DNA of 64,000 nucleotides from positions 18,261-82,260 of the forward strand of contig JAUCBJ010003704.1 in NCBI GenBank assembly GCA_032718475.1. The letters are read 5' to 3'. The DNA comes from Nemertoderma westbladi. Taxonomy: Eukaryota; Xenacoelomorpha; Nemertodermatida; Nemertodermatidae. The notes beneath the pieces are model-generated. The model did not search any database and was not told the DNA's origin. It worked only from the letters and a program-made list of their open reading frames with translations. Within the stretch, counting starts at the first letter, position 1. Each line of letters begins with the position of its first letter. Both the position numbers and the translations under genes were made by a program. Below, in pieces: positions 10,841-23,500 of this stretch.

Positions 10841-11498
10841 GGGCGACATTTACAGTCCACGTTACCATATCAACAAACCAAATACGACAATTTAATACGA
10901 ATTTAATTTACAGAATGCAGTGTCTATCTATCCGTGTACATGTATCTATCTATCTATGGGCTTACAATATCAAATATGCAGATATGGCAGTATGGGCTTA
11001 CGATTACGACTGTACGACGACGATCAACCAACCTGCAACAAAATCACTAAAACAGGTTCAAATGGCACAGCTTCTATATCTGTGTGCCATTGGAGTTTAT
11101 GTCTCACCGATCCGTGAACTAAATGACAAGGGATGCCACCATTGGTGTAAATTGTAGCGAACGCTGTGGCAGCTATCTGCTTTGAGCTGAACTAAAAATA
11201 TTAAAACAATAATGCTGTAATGGGAAATTCAGTAATTACAGAATTAGTTACCAGTACTTACAATCCGTTCACTTTTCAGCACTACAATACAATAGCGTCA
11301 ATAGGCCTATTGTTTTATCAGACTCTAAGATTATTGCAAGTTTAGGCCTAAACTTTAAAAACTTTCCACTCGGACTCACCCTCGCCAGTGTTGTAGTGGG
11401 TTTGTTTTCTTTTTGCCTAGTCCTAGGCGTTTCAGCCTATCAAATCAAAACTAATTCAGTGAATACTCACACTTGGCTGCAGCTGCATTGCATACTTC
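10841..11498. other. Gene-free intron stretch
   Basis: No exon, RNA gene or repeat was recognised. A short open frame on the plus strand (10920-11117) is rich in Tyr/Cys/Leu and has no family resemblance. Confidence 0.4.
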
Positions 11499-11506
11499 TG
11501 TGGGCC

Positions 11507-12416
11507 CCAGGTTGGAATTCATGCATGAGCGCGCAGCGGCGCAGGTACGCTTTGTTGTTTTGAAATCACCGCGCACCTGAAATTGGCTCGTCGCGCACCT
11601 CATCATATGTCATAATCCAAACAAAATCGCGCAGCTCATGTCATGCATATCTCAAAAAATCGCACAGTTCATAAGAACAATTTTACATTCCTATTTTACA
11701 AGTTTGAGCGTTTTAAGCTTATCTTTACGTCTGTCTGTCTGTACGTTGAATCTAGGCTTACATAATAAATGTAATTTTTGCAACATCAAAATTGTTAATA
11801 TTAAAAAATATTTTTTTAATCCACTACTATGGTGGCCCATCGGGCTCACTGCTTTTATAACAGAAAATATTATTTTAGATTACAAACAAAACATGTACCG
11901 GTAATTTCAAAAAAACGAATATTGAAATAGGTACCAGTCTGCCAATAATACTTTGTATAGGCCTACCTAACAATTAGGCTTAAACATACAGTTGGCTTAT
12001 AATTAAGTCATACTTATAATACATTGTTACTTTCTGACTTTACCTGTTTACTAACGTAACATCGGCATAGCATAGACCTAATAACAATACAACAATAGAG
12101 TACTGTAGTTAAAATAAATAGACAAATTCAGCTCCAGTTGTCGGTATTACAGTATTATGGTGAAGTGATTTGACTGTTTGAAGAATTGGAAATGAGAAAG
12201 TAATGCGAGCGTAGCGAGCGAAATTTTTTTGTGTATTTTCGTGATTTCAATTAATTTGTGGTGCGCATCAGAGGCAGAGCTGCGCGCTGAGGCGCAACGC
12301 GCACCTGTCTCACACCCGAACGCGCACCTGTCTCACCCAAACGCGCAACGCGCATCTGGTTTGCGGTGATTCGCGCAGGTACGCGTCCGAGCTTTGCAGC
12401 ATGAATTCCAACCTGG
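11507..12416. mobile_element. Non-autonomous DNA transposon with 18-bp TIRs and 8-bp target duplication
   Basis: The left end reads ccaggttggaattcatgc (11507-11524) and the right end is its exact reverse complement (12399-12416). Both sides are flanked by tgtgggcc (11499-11506 and 12417-12424), an exact 8-bp duplication. A weaker inverted similarity continues about 50 bp inward (gcgcaggtacgc in both arms). The 910-bp body has G+C-rich ends with repeated gcgcacctg units and no transposase. An 8-bp duplication fits hAT or P superfamilies, among others; the terminal bases CCAGG do not settle which. Confidence 0.85.
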
Positions 12417-12803
12417 TGTGGGCCTACTTCAGTACTTTGAAATAGAATAATCTGATAATCTAACCTAACCTTGTAAGTTTGTATTTGTAACCATCCTGCC
12501 AGACTTACACTTGCAGCTGCACCTGCAGTACTGTAGCTGTCTGGCCTTAGGCCTACCGTACTGAACTAATACTGTAATACAGTCAGACAGTATTATAAAC
12601 AATAAACTCTCTCAATTCCTGCTCTCAAGCTCAACATTGAACATTAACTGATTAACTAAGTCTGTAAGTACTGAAGTACTAGTACAGTAGTGCTGTAATA
12701 CTGTAATATTGCTGTCTGGCTGTACAGCTGCAGGCCTATTGCTGTATTGTATTTTCAATGCTCAACCTGACAGCCTGATTAGACTTGCACACTTGAGACT
12801 TAC

Positions 12804-12896
12804 CGGATCCACAGTTCGAGGATTAATACGACTGGAAGGTTTACCATGAGGCAGCATCGAAGACGATGTGGAACCTGTACCGGTAGCTGATCTCAT
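12804..12896 (-). CDS. PACRGL: PACRGL, probable first coding exon
   Basis: A start codon at 12896-12894 opens a 31-codon frame, MRSATGTGSTSSS... to SSRINPRTVDP, which ends exactly at a consensus donor (CCG then gtaagt). The 'S.RINPRTVDP' motif corresponds to the conserved 'LNPKTINPF' segment that follows the Ser/Thr-rich N-terminus of PACRGL. Strand and order agree with the two downstream exons. The start is the first in-frame ATG seen, though a further upstream exon cannot be excluded. The exon sits about 90 bp from a 19-bp minisatellite array (12984 onward) that occupies the promoter side. Confidence 0.7.
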
Positions 12897-12983
12897 ACTG
12901 CTGTAGGTACTGCAGTACTGCTGTACCCTGGTACCACGTACAGACGTTCCTGCCTACAGCTCCAGACAGCCAGAAGCCAGATA

Positions 12984-14446
12984 TTAATGAGGGACACAAA
13001 CATTAATGAGGGACACAAACATTAATGAGGGACACTAACATTAATGAGGGGCACAAACATTAATGAGGGACACACATTAATGAGGGGCACAAACATTAAT
13101 GAGGGACACACATTAATGAGGGACACAAACATTAATGAGGGACACAAATATTAATGAGGGACACAAACATTAATGAGGGACACAAACATTAATGAGGGAC
13201 ACAAACATTAATGGGGGACATAAACATTAATGAGGGACAAAAACATTAATGAGGGACACACATTAATGAGGGACACAAACATTAATGAGGGACACAAATA
13301 TTAATGAGGGACAAAAACATTAATGAGGTGCACAAACATTAATGAGGGACACACATTAATGAGGGAGACACAAACATTAATGAGGGACACAAATATTAAT
13401 GAGGGACACAAACATTAATGAGGGACACAAACATTAATGAGAGACACAAACATTAATGAGGGACACAAACATTAATGGGGGGACACCTTAATAGTTAATA
13501 GACACCTTACTAATTTGTATATGCCTAGGGGCCATACATATGCTTAATCCGGCTCTGGGGGACACCTTAATAGGGGTCAATGCTTCCCAATGAATATTAA
13601 TAAGGGCGATGGTGATCCTTGCCGTCAGACATATTAGATATTGATTAGCTGAAAAACTACTACCATGGGAACGTGACCTCTGGTACAGCGGCGGTGTAGA
13701 CAATTACAATTCCATGTAGTTGCAGAACGTACTTGTGGATGCTTATTAAGCTATTTTTATTTTTGTTGCCGTTGCGTTGGAGGGTAATATACGGTGTGGG
13801 ATAGTGAAAATGGTAGGTACTGGTAGCCGTAATAATAAAACTATTTAAACTATTCCATATAAATCCGGCGTGGTAGAAATAGTTTTGATGCATTTGTGGT
13901 ATAAGTTTCTGTGATGGAACTTGTAATAATATACAGTATATTGCAGATTGATTGACTTTTTTAAGTGTCTAAGATTAATCCTTAATTAAATTATTTACTC
14001 CTGTTATCAAATAAATAGCTCAACTCCAATTCATTTATTAATAAATAATCAGAAAGGACATTTCTTCACACGATACGAAATGCGATACGAAAAATTCTAA
14101 GATACGCAAATGAACAAAGATACTCTGAACAAGGTAGCTAGCTCACTTTCAATTATGTAGATGGAAGGAATATCTACCAGACTACTACTCCACTCACGCA
14201 CTACTTTAATCAAAGGGCACGTTCCTCATTAACGTGTCCCTCAATAATGTTTGTGTCCCTCAATTAATGTTTGTGTCCCTCATTAATGTTTGTGTCCCTC
14301 AATAATGTTTGTGTCACTCATTAATGTTTGTGTCCCTCATTAATGATTGTGTCCCTAATTAAAGTGTGTCCCTCATTAATGTTAGTGTCCCTCATTAATG
14401 TTTGTGTCCCTCATTAATGTTTGTGTCCCACATTAATGTTTGTGTC
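12984..14446. mobile_element. Foldback element with 19-bp minisatellite arms
   Basis: The left arm (about 12984-13481) is some 25 tandem copies of a 19-bp unit, attaatgagggacacaaac, with variants that lack a few bases. The right arm (about 14217-14446) is the same unit in inverted orientation (gtttgtgtccctcattaat), about 12 copies. The centre (13490-14215) is unique AT-rich DNA with no convincing gene. Two inverted arrays of one minisatellite around a spacer is the form of foldback elements. Its left edge lies about 90 bp from the PACRGL start exon. Confidence 0.75.
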
Positions 14447-16964
14447 CTGGCCGCTATGGGCTTCCGTTGAGAACTTATAACATGACGAACTTTAGGTCCT
14501 AATCATGCGAACAGAGCTATCCTAACAAAGCGACCTTAGATCCCACTTTATACCATTCACAAAACCTTTGGTAACCACCACTCTTGAACTTCTTATCTTT
14601 GTTTCTAAATTACATACATTAGTTGAAATATCATATCGTGGAGTATATCGGGATATCCCGAGATATCACCACATATTGCACAGGGACATCCTGGGGATAT
14701 CAAAACTCCGAAGATTTGGGGAATCCATGATAACTCAATGAGAGGAAACATCGATCACAGTTCTGAGATACCACCATCAAGCCAAATGAGACGCAATTTA
14801 ATATTTTTCAACATTGAAATATTAATAAACAGTAAATAAATAAAATATAATTTATACTTACGACACGTCACACTCCAAACGTTATTGTGCCATGGCTCAG
14901 ATTTTATAGTCGAGCACCATAAAAGGTAATTCGCTGAACTGTTTAATGCAACACTGTAATAAAAGATATTGGTTCACGGTCCTATTGACACAAGTGTTGG
15001 TTCACGGTCCTATTCAGACATAAGTGACCATTTATTACCGTACTGTGTATGTGTGTGTCCAGAGCGATATCTCCGTTATTTAAAAATCAATCGAAACGAA
15101 ATTTTGACAAGCGTTAGATATACAGTAGGCATGATGACAGCTCTTACAGAAAATTAGCTTTTGAGATGATATTTGGAGAGAGGGCTGTTGCGCTGTCTGA
15201 AAAGTCCAGTAGTATACCGCCTACCGGATCCTAGTAACGATGTACCTTACTGTAAGATCTAGTACTGCAGTGTATACGGGCTCGTACAGTACATATCTGA
15301 CAATAAATCCCAGTCCAGGGAGTCTAAATAAACAGATACTAAATACGCAAACTACTACTGGCGAGGAACGGAGCCTGGTGTCTATTCTAATACGTGGGCG
15401 AGTCAAATGCCCGGGCGAACTAGACAAAACAGGATACCCGGCCTCTAACCGGTGAGGCAGATGTACAGTCTACGGTGACAGACCAAACTCACGAGGAAAC
15501 AATCCCCGCGCAGCGAATCCTAACTATCGCTAACGGACCTAAATACAAAACTTGCCGCGGTGTGATTTATATGGTTTATATACGAGCTAGTGGATTAACA
15601 GACTAGCGTAACAATACTACTAACAAGCGGTAGCAGTCAAAAGGGTGGAGTACCTAAAGTAACAATACTGCTGACAGAGGCAAAGCAGTCAAAAGGGTGC
15701 ATGCCATCTAAAATACTTGCCGTAAAACTAAATATCTCCTAAAATTACAAATACGAATGGTAGAAACTGCAGAATAAATCCTATTGAAAAGTAACCTAAA
15801 GTAAGCTAGTAGCTAGCAGGTCTCGAAGGGGAGTATATATGTTTTAGGATGTGTGTGTGTGTGTGTGTTACGAATAAAACAATTTTGGTGTATCGCCGTC
15901 ATACTAGGTTTCGGTGATTTCTGACCAAAACAATACCGGGCGCTAGCTACTAAAATAAGCTAGTCGCGCTCTGTAGGGCTTAATACCTACAAACTGACAT
16001 CAAAGCTCTCTCCTTCCTATATCCACAACTCAACCGGGAAATTACGGTGTTAGTAACTACACCCGTGATCGGCACAAATACCAGATTCTGGTTGTAAGAT
16101 AAGAAATAGGTATTAATTGCTACCTTACGTTAGCTGATCTGGTATACAAATTTGATTCTAGAATTTTGTTGCTGCGAATTTTGTTGTTAGCAGCAAATAC
16201 CTATCAGTACGTGGCAAGGCGCGGTAGGATATTACAGTAGTAACCTCCCTAGGCCAAGCATGTGCCAGTAGCAGAAAGCTGCTCCTTGCCTGATCAAATA
16301 TTTCGGGCTCAGGCAGGGGCGGGCAAATGTATAAACTACAAGGTGAACCGGTACAGAGCTGTCAGTACTGCAAATCACCAAATTATGGAACTTGTGCTGT
16401 CTGCACCTAAAGTGTACTTACGCGTACTGACGAACAGCAATAGTTCACACCTGTTGGAGATACAGGTTAATCCGGGGATATCCGGGAAATATTTATCGAT
16501 TATGATCTTACTCGGCTGCAAGCAGAAGAACAGTTTCTTCACCGCCAGGCGCTAAGAAACTCTCGTCCTCGCAGTAGTATCGGCTCCTTATGTTCCGTCC
16601 GTCAGTCCGTAGGGCGACGTATCCACGGTCCCAGGCTGCCAGGGCGGAGATCGGAATAGAAAGACTGGTATTTGGGCTAGTAGTCACATATGTCTTTATT
16701 CCATTAGGTAAACTATAGATATAATATATATTATATAAGTTATCGCACACTATTACACAGATAAGATAAAGATAAGTATAAAGATAAAGTATATATAGGT
16801 AGATATAAAGTAAAGATAAGGTAAATATATTATATATGTACTATATGTACATACTATATATATGTACTTACAGACGATTCCCTCTTTCAGTTGTTGCTGA
16901 CTGAATACTGCTATCGGACTATGTAGTATGCATTATGTCAGTATGTGTAGGCTATATGTACAGT
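14447..16964. other. Gene-free stretch left of element A
   Basis: Contains a direct repeat of ttggttcacggtcctatt (14970 and 14998), an imperfect ~55-bp duplication around agcagtcaaaagggtg (15630 and 15685), a (GT) run at 15850-15868, and AT-rich alternating sequence at 16720-16865. No gene was recognised. A minus-strand frame at 16508-16750 (81 codons) has no family resemblance. Confidence 0.45.
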
Positions 16965-18517
16965 TGTAAAGGCTTTTGCGTAATTAGCCGGTTATTTTCC
17001 CCGTAAAGTACTCTATAGTTGGTTTACCAGGCATAAAAGGCCGTGTCCTTACTGTATTGTTGTTTTAGAGGACATAAAAGCAATTTCTTCTGTATGTGTA
17101 CTTTAGCGGACATAATCCGCAATTTTATGACGCAATAAGCCGGATCCTCTTGAAACAGTGTAGCTACCATGACGACGGCTAACAGCTGATATTGCCACGT
17201 AGAACATATCTTTGTTCTTTGTTCTCTCTTTGTTCGGTCGACCAATCAGAGCGTTTTTTGCCTCTGTGTTAGATGGTAGATAGAAACTCGTGGAGTTGAG
17301 TATCAGTATGTGATTTTTCCACAGCCTACAACACCGGCGTGGAACCTCCGTGTTTCAGTCTTTAGTTCAACATTAGTCAGTTAGTAGGCTTAATTATAGA
17401 ACGTATATCCGTTATCTCACTTAATCATAACTTACTCACTGATCATATCTAACTATCCATAACTTAACTAATCATACCATAACACAACTTACTTAACTCA
17501 ATCCGTGTTTCGTACTGCTATTTACTGTCGGTTATTCATTATATTTGTTGATGGAATATTATATTCGGAATACTGATAAACAATCCCCAATCTTCTTGAT
17601 ATACTAAAGGTTAGAGAGACCGGATACATATAACGATTGCGACTTACATTAAGTGGTTTGAAGTGAATCTAATGCTATTTTATAGGCCCTACACGTATTG
17701 TCTGTTGTTCTCCTTATATGTGACTAAAATTAGTGAAGGTCGGCAGATTGGTGTGCAGCATTGTGCAGTATTGTGTATGATTGTGATTGATAACGAAGCA
17801 TCTCCTAAAGAATGCGCCATATACGTGAATCTATAGCCATCCGTTGTGTATAGTTTAAGTCATAACTCTGTTTATATATTTAAAGCGCCACGTCCTAAAG
17901 GAACTGTTAATATTTCCCGAAAGTGAATAATATTTGTCAGAGATTATATATATTACGATCAGTCGAATAATACAGTAGGCCTACCTCGCAATACGGTTAG
18001 GCTTCCGAATCCAGTCTCCCGGGTATATCCAGCGGGTGAATGATCGCGCATAGACTGGATTCGGCTAATGTAGTGTATCAAATACTTGTTATAGGCTAAA
18101 GACTATTTATCATCTAAAAGACATCCAAATTTGGCAGGTTAAACTGCTAAAGGTCTGAAAGCGCGAACAATAACGGATATATCGTCTAATTGCAGGGTAG
18201 GCAATAAATACAGTTTAATATTGTTCTGGTAAGAACAATAACGGATATTGCTTCTGTATTGCAGTAGGCAATAAAGCTGAAGTACCGGCAACCGGTACCC
18301 AGTAGGCCTGACTACCTAACCACCCGGACTGGTACCTACAGCAGTACAGGTACAGCAGTATTATTCGATTTTGATAATTATATACCAGTAGGCCTTAATA
18401 ATTAATCAGGGACGGCCGCCCTGGTTTTTTATTGAGATTTTACTTATTTCTGTCAAGTTTTATTTATTTGTAGGCTAATATTGAGCAGAAGGCGTGTAAG
18501 CCTGCTCAGATTGTACA

Positions 18518-19090
18518 GATAATTTGTAGGCTGGACTGTTGTCTAACTGTTGTTAAGTCTGAACGGATTGCAGTGTGTGTAGAGCATCTGTCCGATAAAG
18601 TGCTAGTTAGGAATGTAGGGGCTTCAAGTGCTGTGAGGTAAACCCCCTTTGAAAGAATAAGTCGTACTACTAGGTTAGAACGCATACTAACTAATCATTT
18701 CGGAGTCTGCATATACTATAGTTTATTTAGGCTTGATAGTAGTCTGCCATCGTTTGGTCTGTACTTTGTTTGTGTAGTCTGTACAGGTAGCGTATAATTC
18801 TTACTTAGATAATTTGTAGGCTGGATTTTGTCTGGCTGTTGTTAGGTCTTGAGAGATTTCGGTGTGTGTAGAGTATATGTCCGATAAAGTGCCAGTTGGG
18901 AACGTAGGGGCTTCCAGAGCTGTGAGGTGAACCCCCTCGAAAGAATAAGTCGTACTACTCGGTTAGAACGCATACTAACTAACCATTTCGGAGTCTGCAT
19001 ATACCGTAGTTTGTTTGGGCTTGATAGTAGTCTGTCAGTATTTGGTCTGCATTTTGTTTGAGTAGTCTGTACGCGTAGCGTAATATTTAT
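18518..19090 (+). repeat. 290-bp tandem duplication in the leader of element A
   Basis: gataatttgtaggctgga starts at 18518 and again at 18808. The two units match through gtccgataaagtgc, gaaagaataagtcgtactac and atttcggagtctgcatata, with scattered substitutions. The related element B has only one copy of this unit (about 43905-44225, minus), so the duplication is specific to A or was lost in B. Confidence 0.85.
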
Positions 19091-20100
19091 TATTCAGAGT
19101 TTATGCGATTATTCGCAACATTCATTCCCCAAGTTTATTCCTACAGTAATTGTGCTTGTTATATATACCGTTACAGTTAAACTAACCCCGGTACTACATC
19201 AGGGCTGCTCGGCGTAGGTAAAGACTGGAGATTTTATGCTTTGGTCACTCCGGCAGATACCGTGGTTCTTTTAGCTGTTCAAGTATTTTTAACTACTAAT
19301 TATTTGTTGTACAAGTACTTGTACCTAATTTAGGGTTTAGTGTACAGTGCTTTCCGAAGGTGATTAGTGTGAAGGCAGTATATTTGTGTTGTAAAGTGGT
19401 TAATAGGCACGTTGGTTCTGGTAGACCGCGGTAATTAACTTCTAGGTAGGAACACTCCGTGATACATAACGTAGTACTTATAGCGCCACGGCTATAAGTC
19501 GTCAGACGGTGGTATTTTCCTATCTGGACAACGCAGTATATTTACTACTACTTATTATTTTCAAATACCGTAGTAACCTGTCCGTTGTAATAACCAGATA
19601 TTCTAACCCTTTGTTAGGCTGGTTTGTAGACTTCTTGTAAAATTACCCTAAAAATTCGTACTTGTAAATTTTTTGTGTTTATTTAGAGATTGTAATCTCA
19701 ACCCGAATTGTACGTAATTTGTAGTATTAAGTAACTTAGGTAAATTAGAATTATTTGTTTTAGTGTCCAACAAGTAGCACTTCACTGAGAGCGCACAGCT
19801 TCTGTGTAGTGACTCCCCCCAGAAATAATAACATTTATTTCAAATATTGACAAAAACCCATTTTTACGGGTATATATATTATAAATCAACTCAAACTGAT
19901 TTATAAAATAGTAGGCCTGTCATACAACAATTAGGTCTAAATATCAGTTGGACTACTGCTTAAATAACGGTAATAAAGTAAGTTAAAGTAACCAAGTAAC
20001 CCTAAAATTCAGAAATTCAGTTATTCTAAAATAATTGACATACCGGTATTTACAATAGGCTTATTATATTTATTTCTATAAATTTTAGGCTGAAATTATA

Positions 20101-20430
20101 CCGGTATTCTGTAATTAATTCTAGTTAATAATTATACTTATATATATACATTATAAGTGTAAGCTGTATACCGGTATTCACGATAGGCCTATTATATACT
20201 TATAAATTTAGGCTGAAATTATACCGGTATTCTGTAATTAATTCTAGTTAATAATTATACTTATATATACTATAAGTGTAAACTGCATACCAGTATTCAC
20301 GATAGGCCTATTATATATTTATATATACTTGTGCTGAAAGTACATACCGGTATTCTGTGACAAATCTAGTCTGTGACAATACTTATATATATATACTATA
20401 AGCATACCGGTATTCTAATATATTATATAT
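20101..20430 (+). repeat. About 123-bp tandem repeat just upstream of gag of element A
   Basis: ccggtattctgt recurs at 20101, 20224 and 20347, each followed by a tagttaataattatacttata-like segment and a gataggcctattata segment. The unit is AT-rich with repeated ACCGGT palindromes. Related units precede gag of element B (about 42960-42670, minus). Confidence 0.75.
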
Positions 20431-20549
20431 ATATCACGCTACACTGAGTAGCAGTATCGGTAATTAATTACTAGGCTAACAGTGATACTGAATTACTAGA
20501 CTTGCTTAAACTGTAATATAGCAGTAGGCATTCAACTGTACAAACCAAC

Positions 20550-23500
20550 ATGTCTGACACAAAGCAAAACCTGTCAGACAGTCTCCTAGATACAACCATA
20601 TGTGACCCAGACAGGAGTGTGGAACGTGTAGGACCGAAGTTCAACTCACCTCCTACTGTAAGAAAGATCATCCCTCCCGTAGTAATATCAGACCCTAGGC
20701 TAGTCCAACATCGTAGGTCTATCATAGGCACTCGAGCTCAGGTCAAGCGGGACCAAGAAGCAGCGGAACAGCAACAACCCGCGAGCCAAGAACTTATTTC
20801 TCAACGGCCCGACAGCTCCAGTAGCGAGGATACTGTAGAGCTGACACCCGAGCGCGGAGCAAAGATGATGGATGCGGTTTATTCGGATCCCCTTCTCATC
20901 CTTCCTACAGCCGTACTCACTAGGTTATTGATTGTGGTGGAAGAACACCAGATCGATTGGGCGAGAAATAAACGATCGACTAAAGATAGTTATGCGGGAT
21001 ATACAAAGGAAGAACTGAAGTCTATTGTCGAGTTGCAATGGAACTTCCCCGGACCCGGACTCCCGTTTGATTTATCAGAAGCTGCCTGGGAAGATATACA
21101 CAGGATGGGAGTAACCAAAGAAACCATCGATCCAGCTGTGTGGAAGAGGTCCGCAGCAGGATACGCACAGGGATTCTTCAGCTCCATGGAGCGATTAAAA
21201 GAACAACTGTTTCAACAACCCCAAGGACCTCAAGAGCAGGGACAGCTGCTTTATCAAGTTAGAGAAAGAATTCTACGAATCAGGCTAATCTTATCGGCCT
21301 TTGAGGAGGCTTCTAAAAGAAGACAAGACACGTCGTTGCAAGTTGCCGTAAAGACTTGGTTTCAACGGGTGAGTCTCCAGGTTCAAGGAACGGCTCAGTG
21401 GAAAGCTCAGCTGGAGGATCGCTCAACCCATGGAGAATCAACAGACGCTACTTTTTCCCAAGTGGAAAGTGAAGCGACGGCAGAGAAACCGCATAAGAGG
21501 GATGCCATTGACATCTATCTGTCAGACTATCAACGTTTTTTAGGTGATGAAGAGTTGAGGAGAAGGCTGGATGGACTTAGCCCTAATAGCGAAGGAACCC
21601 AGCGTGTGTTAGACGCCATCGATGTGGATATGAGAGCTGCGAACCAAGCTAAATTTGATGAACAACTCCGCATCGCTAGAGTCCAAGAAGAACAAGTAAA
21701 GAAAAAACGTATAGAAGACAGAAAGGCAGCGGCAGTGGCAGCAGCAGTGGCAGCTGCAGTAGCAGAAAGAAAAGCGGCAGTGGCAGAGGCGGAAAGAAAG
21801 GCGGCAGTGGCAGCGGCCGAGGCGGAAAGAAAGGCGGCAGCAGCAGAAGCGGAAAGAAGAGCGGCAGAGGCAGTGGCAGAAGCAGAACGGAGAGCGGCTG
21901 AAGACACCACCCAATTAGAATTGGAAAACATTCAGGAGAATCAAGACTGCATAAATAAACAGTTAACAGCTAGTAATATGCAGATGATGAATCGATCTAC
22001 TCCCAAAAGACAGGGATATACATCATCTGAGGAAGGCGATACCACCGATACTGAAGGCAAAGGAAATAGGTCTCGTCTAAGCAGACGTAGAAGAACATCC
22101 CACCGTCAGAAATTGCCTGATTTGCCTCCAGCTGTTAGAAGGCAACTAAATAACACAAACTTAGGTAGTACAGAACCCACAGACCCAATAATTAAAATAG
22201 AAAGACTCCCTACTATAGTAGATGAGCCTGAAATAATTAGGCCTGTTCCCGAAGCCACCCTTTCGGTGGTAGAGACACCTGTACTCCCTGAACCTACCTC
22301 TAAATTCCCTCTGCACAGCACTAAGCTATCTGTGCCACACAGAACCACCCTTGAAAATGTTCATGTCCTGGACTCCGAGCGAAATATTAATGATTTGTCG
22401 CCCGTTGTCCCTCGTCGGCCCGCTACAACGTTGGCGGCTCCCGCTTCGGCGGTCGAGTGGGTGGATGAGGGACGACGGGGGATGGATCTCCTGCTCGGGC
22501 AGATGCAGGAGACTGTTCAGCAATTCAAGGGCACAGTAAGGGAAAGTAGGTTAGAGTTGCAAGAAGTGCAGCAAAGTATCGCGCTAGAACGCGATAAATT
22601 AGTAAATACACAAAAGGGTATACCACCACCCCCTGTAACAATGTGTCAACCTGTTAGGTCTGAAGTATCTCATGCGCAAGGTGTGGAGCCTACACGCATA
22701 TATACTGCTAGTGAAGTAGAAACTCCTATAGTGAACCCTATTAAGGGTAATTATAGACCTGTTGATAATGATATTCCCTATAGACCTGATCATAATCCGA
22801 GAAATTTATATACCGATAACTCGATATTAAATAACACGATGGCCCAAGAAAGTTTTACGCGTCAAATGGCTAGAACCGAAGCCCGGCAAGCGGTAAAGGT
22901 GGGAGAGATCGTCAAGTTCAATGGAGATGAGATGAAATGGTTACCTTTTAATGAATATTACAAAGATAACATACAGAACTCTGTACTATCTAATGGAGAG
23001 AAACTTAGATTCCTCATCGAGTGCTTGGAAGGATCTCCCAAGTTAATGGCGTTAAAGTTTATTGGACATCCAGACGGATTAAGACAAGTTTGGGATACAC
23101 TAAACATCAGGTATGGTAATAGGAATAACATAGCTAAATATTTGTATGCAAAATTAGTAGCACCCCGAAAGTTCATTAGCAGCGGGATAATAGAGTTTTC
23201 CGATGAGATTCAGGAGATCTGTAGACAATTAGATTGGTTAGGTAAGTCTCATGAATATCAGAGTTCTATGGTTATTGGAGCCGTGGCCTCTACTTTACCG
23301 AAGGGTGGAGTAGGTACACGCTGGGATAAGAAAGTGTTATATATGATGGAACAACAACGACGAGACCCTACCATGGCTGATCTCATGTCATTCTTAGATG
23401 GAGAAGTGAAATTACAGCTCCTAAAACAGTCCAGAGAGAAGACACCGGAAAACAAGGTAAGTGAGAAACCTGTTTCTAGGAGAAAGGTAACACCCGTGTG

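Larger units (their letters stand above)
16965..20549 (+). repeat. 5' LTR start and long untranslated leader of element A
   Basis: The LTR begins TGTAAAGGC at 16965. Its end cannot be fixed because the partner LTR is truncated, and no convincing primer-binding site was found. A ccaatcag box near 17241 is shared with the equivalent region of element B and may be promoter sequence. The leader shares many blocks with 45672-42550 on the opposite strand (for example atagactggattcgg / ccagtctatgcg, and the ttatattcactttcgg/aaagtgaataatattt segment), so A and B belong to one LTR family. A 3.6-kb leader is unusually long for BEL/Pao. Confidence 0.6.

Noticed and set aside
10729-11157. 142-codon plus-strand frame
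   Set aside because: Its first part is antisense to the LINE reverse transcriptase and the rest has no family resemblance.
12984-13481. Regular short repeats resembling a CRISPR array
   Set aside because: Units are contiguous with no unique spacers, an inverted partner array exists at 14217-14446, and the context is eukaryotic.
16508-16750. 80-codon minus-strand frame, considered as a retroviral-type protein remnant
   Set aside because: No motif could be matched; left undetermined as part of the gene-free stretch.
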